Positions 8,712-15,802 of a DNA stretch of 64,000 bases are shown here, piece after piece. This DNA comes from Syntrophales bacterium (GTDB lineage: Bacteria > Desulfobacterota > Syntrophia > Syntrophales > UBA2210). Location of the stretch: NCBI GenBank assembly GCA_023228425.1, contig JALOBE010000005.1, forward strand, positions 48,772 through 112,771, given 5' to 3'. The notes under the pieces were generated by a model. It did no database searches, was not told where the DNA came from, and worked only from the letters and a program-made list of their open reading frames with translations. Each line of letters starts with the position of its first letter. Within the stretch, counting starts at the first letter, position 1. Both the position numbers and the translations under genes were made by a program.

Positions 8712-9512
8712 TCAAAGAATCTTTTCCGCGATAATTCTCTCGGCCAATATCGCCGCCGATTCCTTTACCGTGTTTGCCTTGATGAATTCCACGGCACCCG
8801 TCCGCATGGGGGGACTGAAGACCTGTATCACTTGCGTCGGGCTGCCTTTCAGGCCCAGCATGGACGGGTCCGCCCCCGGCAGGTCGGCGGCCGTCCAAGT
8901 GGGGATGGTCCGCTTCGAGGCTTCACGAATCTGGAAAAGAGAGGCGGAGCGGGGCTGGTTGATGTCCTTGACCACCGTGAGAAGGGCGGGGAGGCCGGCC
9001 TCGACGATCTCCCGTCCCTCCTCCAGGAGGCGCTCCACAGTGATCAGACGGGCTTCCGGGTCGAGGCCGACGATCCTGAAGACATAGGTGAGTTGCGCGA
9101 TGTCGAGCTGGCTGGCAATGCCCGGCCCCACCTGTCCCGTGTCGCCGTCGATGGCCTGTTTACCGCACAGAACGAGGTCGAATTTACCCAGTTTCCTGAT
9201 TGCCAGTGCCAGGGTGTAGGAGGTGGCCCAGGAGTCCGAACCGGCAAAGGCGCGGTCGGAAAGCTGAACAGCCTCATCCACCCCCATTGCCACGGCCTCT
9301 CTGAGGGCCTTGAGAGATTGCGGAGGTCCCAGTGTCATGGCTGTAACCTTGCCCCCGAACTTCTCCTTCAGGCGAATGGCCTCTTCAATTGCGTACATGT
9401 CAACGGGGTTGATGATGCTGGGGATGCCTTCACGGATGAGGGTATGCGTCTCCGGATCGATCTTGACATCCGTTGTATCCGGTACCTGCTTCAGACAGAC
9501 GACGATATTCAC
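8712..9512 (-). CDS. etfB: Electron transfer flavoprotein beta subunit
   Basis: The 266-residue beta subunit opens MNIVVCLKQVPDTTDVKIDP and contains the AMP/FAD-binding stretch VLCGKQAIDGDTGQVGPGIA. It pairs with the downstream ferredoxin-containing alpha subunit to form a complete ETF. No acyl-CoA dehydrogenase or ETF-quinone oxidoreductase lies next to it, so its redox partner is encoded elsewhere. The upstream gap carries a decayed copy of a dispersed repeat and then the divergent LexA-like gene. Confidence 0.95.
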   Translation of the reverse strand: MNIVVCLKQVPDTTDVKIDPETHTLIREGIPSIINPVDMYAIEEAIRLKEKFGGKVTAMTLGPPQSLKALREAVAMGVDEAVQLSDRAFAGSDSWATSYTLALAIRKLGKFDLVLCGKQAIDGDTGQVGPGIASQLDIAQLTYVFRIVGLDPEARLITVERLLEEGREIVEAGLPALLTVVKDINQPRSASLFQIREASKRTIPTWTAADLPGADPSMLGLKGSPTQVIQVFSPPMRTGAVEFIKANTVKESAAILAERIIAEKIL

Positions 9513-9529
9513 CGGGAACCCTCCCTCGG

Positions 9530-9640
9530 CGTTATAAGCCGATGCTTTACTGCGCTCTCCTTCGCCGCTGCGGCGTACCGCACAGTAGTCCTCATTCCTC
9601 AGGATGTGCGCGCCGTACCTTCAAAATCTTTTACAAGGCA
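9530..9640. repeat. MITE-like intergenic repeat, partial copy
   Basis: Contains the family's internal hallmarks: a TGCGCTCTCCTTCGCCGCTG block, a GGCGTAC half-hairpin, then CTCATTCCTCAGGATGTGCG, and a decayed TTTTACAAGGC end. Related copies are at 10,364-10,549, 25,370-25,490, 31,280-31,428, 33,330-33,440, 39,208-39,362 and 42,173-42,336. Confidence 0.65.
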
Positions 9641-9742
9641 ATCGCGTTCGATGGTTACGACGACTTTTATTGCGGTTTCGCCAAGTATAGAAATAAGACT
9701 TGCCCGGGTCAAGGATATTCATTGCAGCCATGAAAAAACTTC

Positions 9743-9771
9743 TTGACTGTAGAACGTAAGTTCTATATAGT
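9743..9771 (+). promoter_or_regulatory. Sigma-70 promoter with LexA-like operator in the spacer
   Basis: The -35 TTGACT (9743-9748) and -10 TATAGT (9766-9771) are 17 bases apart. The spacer contains the palindrome AGAACGTAAGTTCT (9751-9764), of the GAAC-N4-GTTC type bound by several LexA proteins. This suggests autoregulation of the repressor gene just downstream. The expected transcription start is within a base or two of the ATG at 9779, implying a leaderless message. Confidence 0.7.
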
Positions 9772-9778
9772 GCTATCC

Positions 9779-10366
9779 ATGAAACAGAAACGAACCATCC
9801 AGAGCGTATCCGGACAGATTGGTCGGTTTTACCGGGAACACCGCCGCATGCCCTCATTTTCCGAGATGGTCGGCCTGTTGGGTGTCAGGTCCAAAAGCGT
9901 CGTCAATTTCTGGGTCGACAAGTTGATCGATGCCGGGCTTCTCGAAAAAGATCAGGCGGGGCGGTTGACCCTGACGAAGCGATCCTTTGCGATTCCCATG
10001 GTCGGCAGTATTCAGGCCGGGCTCCCCTCTCATGAAGAAGAGGTGCTTTCCGATGTCATTTCCCTGGACGAATACCTGGTTTCCAGGCCTGAGACCTCAT
10101 TCTTGTTGCAGGTCAATGGTGATTCCATGATCGAAGCGGGCATCATGGAAGGGGATCTCGCAATCGTTGAAAAGGATAGAGAGCCAAAAACCGGTGACAT
10201 TGTGATTGCCGAAGTGGACGGCGAATGGACCATGAAATATTTCCACCGGAAAGAGAACAGTATCGTGCTTGAAGCGGCAAACCCGAACTACCCCGACATC
10301 CATCCCCGCAGGAAACTCAGGATAGGGGGCGTTGTGGCCGCTGTAATCCGGAAATACCATACATGA
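9779..10366 (+). CDS. LexA-like SOS repressor (S24 autoprotease)
   Basis: The protein begins MKQKRTIQSVSGQIGRFYRE with a winged-helix DNA-binding domain (MPSFSEMVGLLGVRS). The C-terminal S24 domain has the Ala-Gly cleavage site in GSIQAGLP, the catalytic Ser in NGDSMIEAGI and the Lys in WTMKYFHR. It therefore should repress DNA-damage genes and self-cleave on RecA activation. The start at 9779 gives a full-length LexA; an upstream in-frame ATG at 9743 would lie inside the promoter and is rejected. dinB follows about 500 bases downstream, a common pairing. Confidence 0.85.
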   Translation: MKQKRTIQSVSGQIGRFYREHRRMPSFSEMVGLLGVRSKSVVNFWVDKLIDAGLLEKDQAGRLTLTKRSFAIPMVGSIQAGLPSHEEEVLSDVISLDEYLVSRPETSFLLQVNGDSMIEAGIMEGDLAIVEKDREPKTGDIVIAEVDGEWTMKYFHRKENSIVLEAANPNYPDIHPRRKLRIGGVVAAVIRKYHT

Positions 10367-10549
10367 CGCTCTCGCAGAAAGTCGCTGAAACTATCGAACA
10401 CCGTGTTCTTGTCAAAAGCTCTGCTGGCGCATCCGGAGGAATGAGACCCGGCTTCGAGATATGCTGCGGCGGCGAAGGAGGGAGCGCAATCAAACAACCG
10501 GCTATAGTGCCGGAGGTCATGTCCTTCGGTACCATTGTACGAAGCCGTC
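10364..10549. repeat. MITE-like intergenic repeat copy
   Basis: Starts TGACGCTCTCGCAG and ends TACGAAGCCGTCA, imperfect terminal inverted repeats of the dispersed family. It carries the GCGAAGGAGGGAGCGCAATC block in the opposite orientation to the copy at 25,4xx. It separates the LexA-like gene from the dinB region. Confidence 0.65.
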
Positions 10550-10607
10550 ACAGATAATCCGGGGGCATTTTTCGAAAACCGCCGATAACCTTGCGTGAGG
10601 ACGGGGT

Positions 10608-10841
10608 ATGGAGACGCTGGGGTGTACAGATTCAAAACAACTGACCGATGGGGAGGCGGTATGTATTCGAAGCATGAAACCGGCGACATTCCTGCGACGG
10701 TTTCAGCGCCATATAGAAACATCCGACTGGGATGAGCAGATTGCCAGTGCCGGTTCCTTGTTTGACAGGATCTGCCTGGTTGCGGTTATCCTGTCGGGCA
10801 TCGGCATCGTTCCCGTCATCATTGCCGTCCTCACCACGTAA
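10608..10841 (+). CDS. Small hypothetical protein with C-terminal membrane helix
   Basis: A 77-residue ORF preceded by GAGGACGGGGT. Its last 25 residues (ICLVAVILSGIGIVPVIIAV) form one probable transmembrane helix. A second possible start at 10,674 (MKPATFLRRFQRH) would keep the helix. It ends 26 bases before dinB. I do not recognise a family and expression is uncertain. Confidence 0.35.
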   Translation: METLGCTDSKQLTDGEAVCIRSMKPATFLRRFQRHIETSDWDEQIASAGSLFDRICLVAVILSGIGIVPVIIAVLTT

Positions 10842-10867
10842 CCTCCTGCTTTCTTCCGAGTCTTACC

Positions 10868-11920
10868 ATGAGAAGAATCCTGCACATCGACATGGACGCC
10901 TTCTTTGCCGCTGTGGAAGAGAAGCGAAATCCCGCGCTGAAGGGGAAACCCGTTGTCATCGGCGGCCGGGGCGATCCGACCAGGCGGGGTGTTGTTTCCA
11001 CAGCCGACTATGAAGCCAGGAAATATGGTATTCATTCGGGGATGCCGCTGAGAACCGCATTCAAGCTCTGTCCCTCGGCGATTTTTCTTCCTGTAGATTG
11101 CGAGGCCTATGCCGCCGTTTCCCGTCGATTCAAAAAGGTGCTGGTCGGTGTCACGCCGATAATGGAGGATGTCGGTATTGATGAAGCCTTTCTGGATATT
11201 TCGGCTCTGCCGGACTCCAACGAAGCCATCGCCGCCGCTATCAAGGCTGGAATTTATGACGCGACGGGACTGACCTGTTCCATCGGTATCGCCCCGAACA
11301 AGCTCCTGGCAAAAATCGCATCAGACATGCGGAAGCCCGATGGTCTTACCATTCTTACCGACAACGATATAAAACGCGGGTTATGGCCCCTGCCGATCAG
11401 AAAATTACACGGGATCGGACCCAAAACGGAAGAGAACCTGAAAGCGCTGAACGTTGAAACCATCGGGCAGCTGGCACAATTCTCTCTTGAGACACTGGTC
11501 GGGCGATTCGGCCATTTCTACGGACATTACCTTCATGACGCGGCGAGAGGCATCGACGACAGACCTGTTGTAACGCACCGGGAACCAAAATCATTCAGTC
11601 GCGAGGAAACCTTTCAGGAAGATGTGAGAAACTGGCAGGCCATCGCCAGGACCATCGCGGAGCAGACAAAGGAGGTCGTTTCCGATCTCGTCGGGCAGGG
11701 CTACGGAGCAAGAACCGTGACAGTGAAAATCCGCTACAGTGACTTCCGGACGATAACGAGAAGCTGCTCAGTTTCTGAAAGTGTCAGAAAAGAAGATGAC
11801 ATACGACGCATGGCCTTTTCCTGTTTGAAGCGGGTCGATCTCGAGGGGAAGAAGGTCCGGCTGGTCGGCGTCAGGGTCGGCAACATCAAAACCTGTGAAC
11901 CCCGGGGCAGCACCCGTTAA
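10868..11920 (+). CDS. dinB: DNA polymerase IV (Y-family translesion polymerase)
   Basis: A Y-family polymerase of 350 residues. It starts RRILHIDMDAFFAAVEEKRNP (catalytic Asp), then VVSTADYEARKYG and the second acidic motif VGIDEAFLDIS, followed by the helix-hairpin-helix region KLHGIGPKTEENL and a little-finger domain ending VRLVGVRVGN. It performs error-prone bypass of damaged DNA. The usual C-terminal sliding-clamp-binding peptide (QLxLF type) is not seen after VGN; the protein ends CEPRGSTR. The LexA-like repressor upstream suggests SOS control, though no GAAC-N4-GTTC box is visible directly before this gene. Confidence 0.93.
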   Translation: MRRILHIDMDAFFAAVEEKRNPALKGKPVVIGGRGDPTRRGVVSTADYEARKYGIHSGMPLRTAFKLCPSAIFLPVDCEAYAAVSRRFKKVLVGVTPIMEDVGIDEAFLDISALPDSNEAIAAAIKAGIYDATGLTCSIGIAPNKLLAKIASDMRKPDGLTILTDNDIKRGLWPLPIRKLHGIGPKTEENLKALNVETIGQLAQFSLETLVGRFGHFYGHYLHDAARGIDDRPVVTHREPKSFSREETFQEDVRNWQAIARTIAEQTKEVVSDLVGQGYGARTVTVKIRYSDFRTITRSCSVSESVRKEDDIRRMAFSCLKRVDLEGKKVRLVGVRVGNIKTCEPRGSTR

Positions 11921-11991
11921 AAGGCACCCTTGAGGCATGTTGTTTCGATTGTGCCGTTGTGGCCGTGGGACGGTACACACTCGAGACGAGA

Positions 11992-13329
11992 TCAATCCAT
12001 ATGTTCGAGGACTCTCTGTGAGGGCTGTTTTCCCAGGAGGACCATGCCGAAGTGTTCGTATTTTTCGCCTGTTCTCGGATCCGCGTCATGCCATCGCGCG
12101 AGAAACTCCCGCTCCCTCAGCCATGTGCGCCGGATCGAAGCGGGATCTTCAAACAGGAGAACATCCTTGTCAAGACCGATGGCTATGACGTAATGGCCGT
12201 GGTCCCATTCACGGCGCCACTCGTCGAGTGTCATGTACCGGTCCGCCCAGGCCTGCAGAAGGACGATCACCGGGGTTCCCATCCTGACATAATCCTTGAC
12301 CTGGTTCAGCGACCAGTGCGTCCCGTATTTCACTTCGAAGCCGAAACGCCCGGCGACGCTGACAAGAGCCTGTGGAGGCGTTCCCTCTTTTTCGGATGTT
12401 TCCAGGGCTTCCATCAGCGCGTCTCCCCGGATATCCGTTCCGTAGTAATGCATCACCGTCTGCAAGGCCTGGGCACCGCAGTCGTAGTCATAGGTTTGCC
12501 TGCCACCGTGCAGATCGATCAGTGTCGGCTTCTGCGATTCGTGAATTGACCGGAGTGTCTGCACGAGGGATTCGGCAAATATCCGGCGAAGCCGGTTGAT
12601 TTTCGCCACGTCGGGAGTGCCGTCCCTGTTCTTGAACAGGCCCTCACAGGTTTCCTGGATAAAGGCGGGTGCACGGGCTCCGACACGCTTTGCGGCATTG
12701 ACTGAATGGGCGGCGCACACGTGGCCGTGAACACGGTAATATTCCGAACCGTTCACAGTGACCAGGACATCGGGAAGGCGCGTGCGCAGTTCGGCGGCAT
12801 AGGTTTCCACGATACCATCGGGGCAGTAGTGAAGCGGCTTTTCATCGTCGTCGGTATGCTGAAAATTCATGATGTCGACCTGGTTTTCGACGATCCCGCG
12901 AGCGGGAACCGTGGAATGACCGTCGAACAGAAGTTCAGCGCCGGCGGAAATTGTCTGCTCGATGCTCCGGTGAAAGGGCTTCAGGTACTTTTCCGACCAG
13001 GCGGCACGCATGGATGGTGAGGGTTCACAGCCTTGCCGGTAAACAGGGCGTCCGAAGGCATCCAGCAGCGGGACGCTTTCTTCGATGCGGGCCGGGTCAC
13101 GGTTCGCATCGAGGAGGATGCTGCAATAGGGGAAAACGATATGATGGTTCGCGAGGATATCCCGAAAATCGTAGAGCCATTGGGTATGCCAGTCGACATT
13201 TTTCACGAGGTCGGAGAGCTCGACAGACAGGTCATCGAGGGCAATTTCAGGAGGTATCACGATGCCGCTGTGGGGCACCACCACCAGGATATCCGAGCCG
13301 GTCGTGACGGTTGTCGCCCTACTTTTCAC
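11992..13329 (-). CDS. N-formylglutamate amidohydrolase-like / C39-like peptidase fusion
   Basis: The first ~260 residues resemble N-formylglutamate amidohydrolase: VVVPHSG near the N-terminus, YCSILLDANRDP, a central FDGHS metal/catalytic segment and later VCAAHSVNAAKRVG. The last ~170 residues look like a C39-type papain-like peptidase, with YDYDCGAQAL (catalytic Cys), GHYVIAIG (His) and FEDPAS (Asp). It has no signal peptide, so it should act in the cytoplasm. It is the last gene of an operon with an aminomutase, two ATP-grasp ligases and a GNAT, overlapping the GNAT gene by 11 bases. The combination suggests trimming or hydrolysis of an amide or peptide product; this role is inferred. Confidence 0.8.
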   Translation of the reverse strand: MKSRATTVTTGSDILVVVPHSGIVIPPEIALDDLSVELSDLVKNVDWHTQWLYDFRDILANHHIVFPYCSILLDANRDPARIEESVPLLDAFGRPVYRQGCEPSPSMRAAWSEKYLKPFHRSIEQTISAGAELLFDGHSTVPARGIVENQVDIMNFQHTDDDEKPLHYCPDGIVETYAAELRTRLPDVLVTVNGSEYYRVHGHVCAAHSVNAAKRVGARAPAFIQETCEGLFKNRDGTPDVAKINRLRRIFAESLVQTLRSIHESQKPTLIDLHGGRQTYDYDCGAQALQTVMHYYGTDIRGDALMEALETSEKEGTPPQALVSVAGRFGFEVKYGTHWSLNQVKDYVRMGTPVIVLLQAWADRYMTLDEWRREWDHGHYVIAIGLDKDVLLFEDPASIRRTWLREREFLARWHDADPRTGEKYEHFGMVLLGKQPSQRVLEHMD

Positions 13330-13804
13330 AGGCCATGATCTCCTTGCGAAAGACGAGTTTGTTGTCTTTGTCGCGATAGAAGTCTTTTAAAACGGCCGCC
13401 AGAGAGTAGCCGTGCTTTCGGTACAGGGCCCTCGCGGCTTCGTAGGGGGCCGTGGACGATGTCTCGATATAGACCGTTCCCCCTCCCTGGTCGGTGATGG
13501 AAGCCTCCATGAATGCCAGCAGTTTCGAGCCGATGCCGCGCCTTGCCGTGCCGGGATCAACGGCAATCCAGTAGAGATCGAAGGAGTGCGCCGTCATGGG
13601 AACCGGTCCGAAGCAGATATAGCCGAAAAGGGTCCTGTCCGTACCGTAAAAGCCAAAACCGCGGTACCCGCTCGCGGCTCCTTTTTGAAGAATTTCATCA
13701 ACCAGTTCCATGGCCACACGGTGTTCTTCCCTGCTGAACACGCCCGTGGCCTGAAGAAGCAGGCTTACAGCGTTTCTGTCGGAAGGTGTAAGGGGTCGAA
13801 TCAC
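13319..13804 (-). CDS. GNAT family N-acetyltransferase
   Basis: A GNAT acetyltransferase of 161 residues. The acetyl-CoA-binding motif A is in YWIAVDPGTARRGIGSKLLA, followed by a C-terminal segment ARALYRKHGYSLAAVL. It would acetylate an amine on a small molecule or peptide. It overlaps the upstream ATP-grasp gene by four bases and lies in the same operon as a lysine 2,3-aminomutase-like enzyme. That pairing recalls the ablA/ablB system that makes N-epsilon-acetyl-beta-lysine, but the two ligases here indicate a more elaborate product. Confidence 0.85.
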   Translation of the reverse strand: MIRPLTPSDRNAVSLLLQATGVFSREEHRVAMELVDEILQKGAASGYRGFGFYGTDRTLFGYICFGPVPMTAHSFDLYWIAVDPGTARRGIGSKLLAFMEASITDQGGGTVYIETSSTAPYEAARALYRKHGYSLAAVLKDFYRDKDNKLVFRKEIMACEK

Positions 13805-14805
13805 GGCTTGGACGTCCTGTTCAGGGCTGATGCAAGTATCCTTCCGATCATCTCCGCATAAGTGCCTCCCGTCTGCCCGAAGGCCGCGGCGAAGCCCGCG
13901 TCGGGGCTGAGGCAGGGGTTGGCGTTGATCTCCAGAACGGAAATCTCTCCCTTCGAGGTCAGCCGCATGTCTACCCGTCCATAGTCCCGAAGGTGAAAAA
14001 GTCGGAAGCAGAGAAGGGCCGTTTCCTCGAGGTCGTGTGCCAGGTCATCGTCGAGGTCGGCGGGGAATACTCGGGGACTGTTGACGTATTCCGGGGAATC
14101 CACATCCCACTTGGCGGCGTACCCCAGGATCGGGTACAGGCCTTCCGGGAAGGATGAATAATCGATTTCGGCCACAGGAAGTGGTGTCGGTGAAGGATTG
14201 CAGATGACGGACAGGTTGAATTCCCGTCCGTTTATATATTCTTCCACAATACATTCCCCGAATCGGGCTTGAGAGAGGGGCAGGAACTTCGCCAGCGCTT
14301 CAGGGTCTTCACAGATAGATTCCTGGTCGATTCCGATGCCGGCGTCTTCGAAGCGGGGTTTCACGATGACGGGGAATCTCAGGGTGTGGGGATTCCAGGG
14401 CGAATGTCCGTCGTATACCAGGAACCCGGGTGTGTTTATGCCCGACGCGGCCATGACCAGTTTCGCCATCCCCTTGTCGGTGCTGTACATGAGCGCTTGA
14501 GACGATGACCCGGTGAATGGAATGTCCATCAGTTCGAAAACAGCAGCGGGGTGGGGCCCCAGGGAGGCATCTTCATCGACGGTCTCGCACAGGTTGAAAA
14601 TAACACCGGCATCGGTTTCCCTGAAGCGAGCCAGAAAGGCATGGAGGTCCCGGGTGAAGGGAACTCTGGAAAAAGGATAGCCCAAGTGACCGAGGGCCTC
14701 CTCCACGGCCTCCAACTGAACAATCACATCCAGGGATGCCGCGTAGCCGGGAGCTCCTTCGCTGGCAGGAACATTGTGAACCAGGGCGATCAGTGGTTTC
14801 TTCAT
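13801..14805 (-). CDS. ATP-grasp ligase, D-Ala-D-Ala ligase-like (1)
   Basis: An ATP-grasp carboxylate-amine ligase of 334 residues. It starts KKPLIALVHNVP, then a VIFNLCETVDEDA segment, the FTGSSSQALMYSTDKGMAK substrate/ATP region, PVIVKPRFEDAGIGID (ATP-binding Lys), and the metal-binding end VDMRLTSKGEISVLEINANPCLSP. It should activate a carboxylate as an acyl phosphate and join it to an amine. D-Ala-D-Ala ligase itself is unlikely, because there are two divergent copies and no peptidoglycan genes nearby. It overlaps both neighbours by four bases. Confidence 0.85.
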   Translation of the reverse strand: MKKPLIALVHNVPASEGAPGYAASLDVIVQLEAVEEALGHLGYPFSRVPFTRDLHAFLARFRETDAGVIFNLCETVDEDASLGPHPAAVFELMDIPFTGSSSQALMYSTDKGMAKLVMAASGINTPGFLVYDGHSPWNPHTLRFPVIVKPRFEDAGIGIDQESICEDPEALAKFLPLSQARFGECIVEEYINGREFNLSVICNPSPTPLPVAEIDYSSFPEGLYPILGYAAKWDVDSPEYVNSPRVFPADLDDDLAHDLEETALLCFRLFHLRDYGRVDMRLTSKGEISVLEINANPCLSPDAGFAAAFGQTGGTYAEMIGRILASALNRTSKP

Positions 14806-15800
14806 AGTGCCATGGAGGCCGGCGTGTCTTCCATACGGGTCAGCGCGGCGTCAAGTATCGCCCTGATGAGGGACCTGTAGGGCATTCCCGTTCGGGAAGC
14901 GAGAATGGACAGGTCCGAATTTACCGGGTGAAGCCCGGCGAGAGGGTTCAACTCGATGACATTCGGAATACCTTCTTCATCTTCCCGGATATCGACTCGT
15001 CCGGCGTCACGGCAACCGAGGCCGCGCCATGCCGCGAGGGCCGTTTCCGCCGCTTTCAGGGCACCCCGATCCCGGACGAGACGATAGATCACCCGTTCTT
15101 TGTAGTGTTCCTTGTTCGCGAAGGAATATACTCCCTTTTCAGCGTTTCCCCGAAGCAGGACCTCAAGAACGCCGAGACACGCCGCCCTTTTGCCCGTTCC
15201 CAGGATTCCCACGGTAAACTCACGGCCCGGAAGATAGGTTTCAACCAGGGCCGGTTGCTTGAAATCGCCGATGATCCTGGCACAATGGGCGACAAGATCG
15301 GCACGGTTCGTTACCCGCGAGGATTCCCGGATACCCTTGCTCGTGCCTTCAGCAACGGGTTTTACGAAGAGTGGCCAGGGGAGGGAGATATGCTCCATAT
15401 CTTCCGTATCCTTCACGACCGCAAAGTCCGGTGTAGGGATATGCAGGTCCCGCAGCACGTGCTTCGCCATTCCCTTGTGGAGCGAAAGGGCCAGCGTCAG
15501 AGGATCGGAGAAGGTGTAGGGAATGTCATAGGCCTCCAGCAGTGCAGGCACCTGAGATTCCCTTCCGAACCCCTTGAGTCCTTCGGCAATGTTGAAAACC
15601 AGGTCCCATCGGTCACCGGTTGCAAGGCGGGCCGTCAGTGCCCGGACGTTACCGATGGCGATCGGCTCATGTCCCAGCTCGTGGAGCGCTCCCGCTATCG
15701 CGTCGATGGTTTCCTTCGAGTCAAACTCGGCGACGGCTTCCCGGCTGTAGCCGGTGCTGAGGTAGTCGTCGATACGGTCGTAGGTCATGCCGATTCTCAT
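14802..15800 (-). CDS. ATP-grasp ligase, D-Ala-D-Ala ligase-like (2)
   Basis: A second ATP-grasp enzyme of 332 residues in the same operon. Visible motifs are WDLVFNIAEGLKGFGRESQVP, FSDPLTLALSLHKGMAKHVL, PLFVKPVAEGTSKGIRESS (ATP loop) and the metal site AGRVDIREDEEGIPNVIELN. It differs clearly from the neighbouring ligase, so the two probably use different substrates in consecutive steps. It begins two bases after the aminomutase-like gene ends, implying translational coupling. The product is unknown. Confidence 0.85.
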   Translation of the reverse strand: MRIGMTYDRIDDYLSTGYSREAVAEFDSKETIDAIAGALHELGHEPIAIGNVRALTARLATGDRWDLVFNIAEGLKGFGRESQVPALLEAYDIPYTFSDPLTLALSLHKGMAKHVLRDLHIPTPDFAVVKDTEDMEHISLPWPLFVKPVAEGTSKGIRESSRVTNRADLVAHCARIIGDFKQPALVETYLPGREFTVGILGTGKRAACLGVLEVLLRGNAEKGVYSFANKEHYKERVIYRLVRDRGALKAAETALAAWRGLGCRDAGRVDIREDEEGIPNVIELNPLAGLHPVNSDLSILASRTGMPYRSLIRAILDAALTRMEDTPASMAL

Positions 15801-15802
15801 GG

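Noticed and set aside
8349..9746. A 465-codon open frame on the + strand
   Set aside because: It lies opposite etfA and etfB, which have clear protein families; GC-rich antisense frames are often open by chance.
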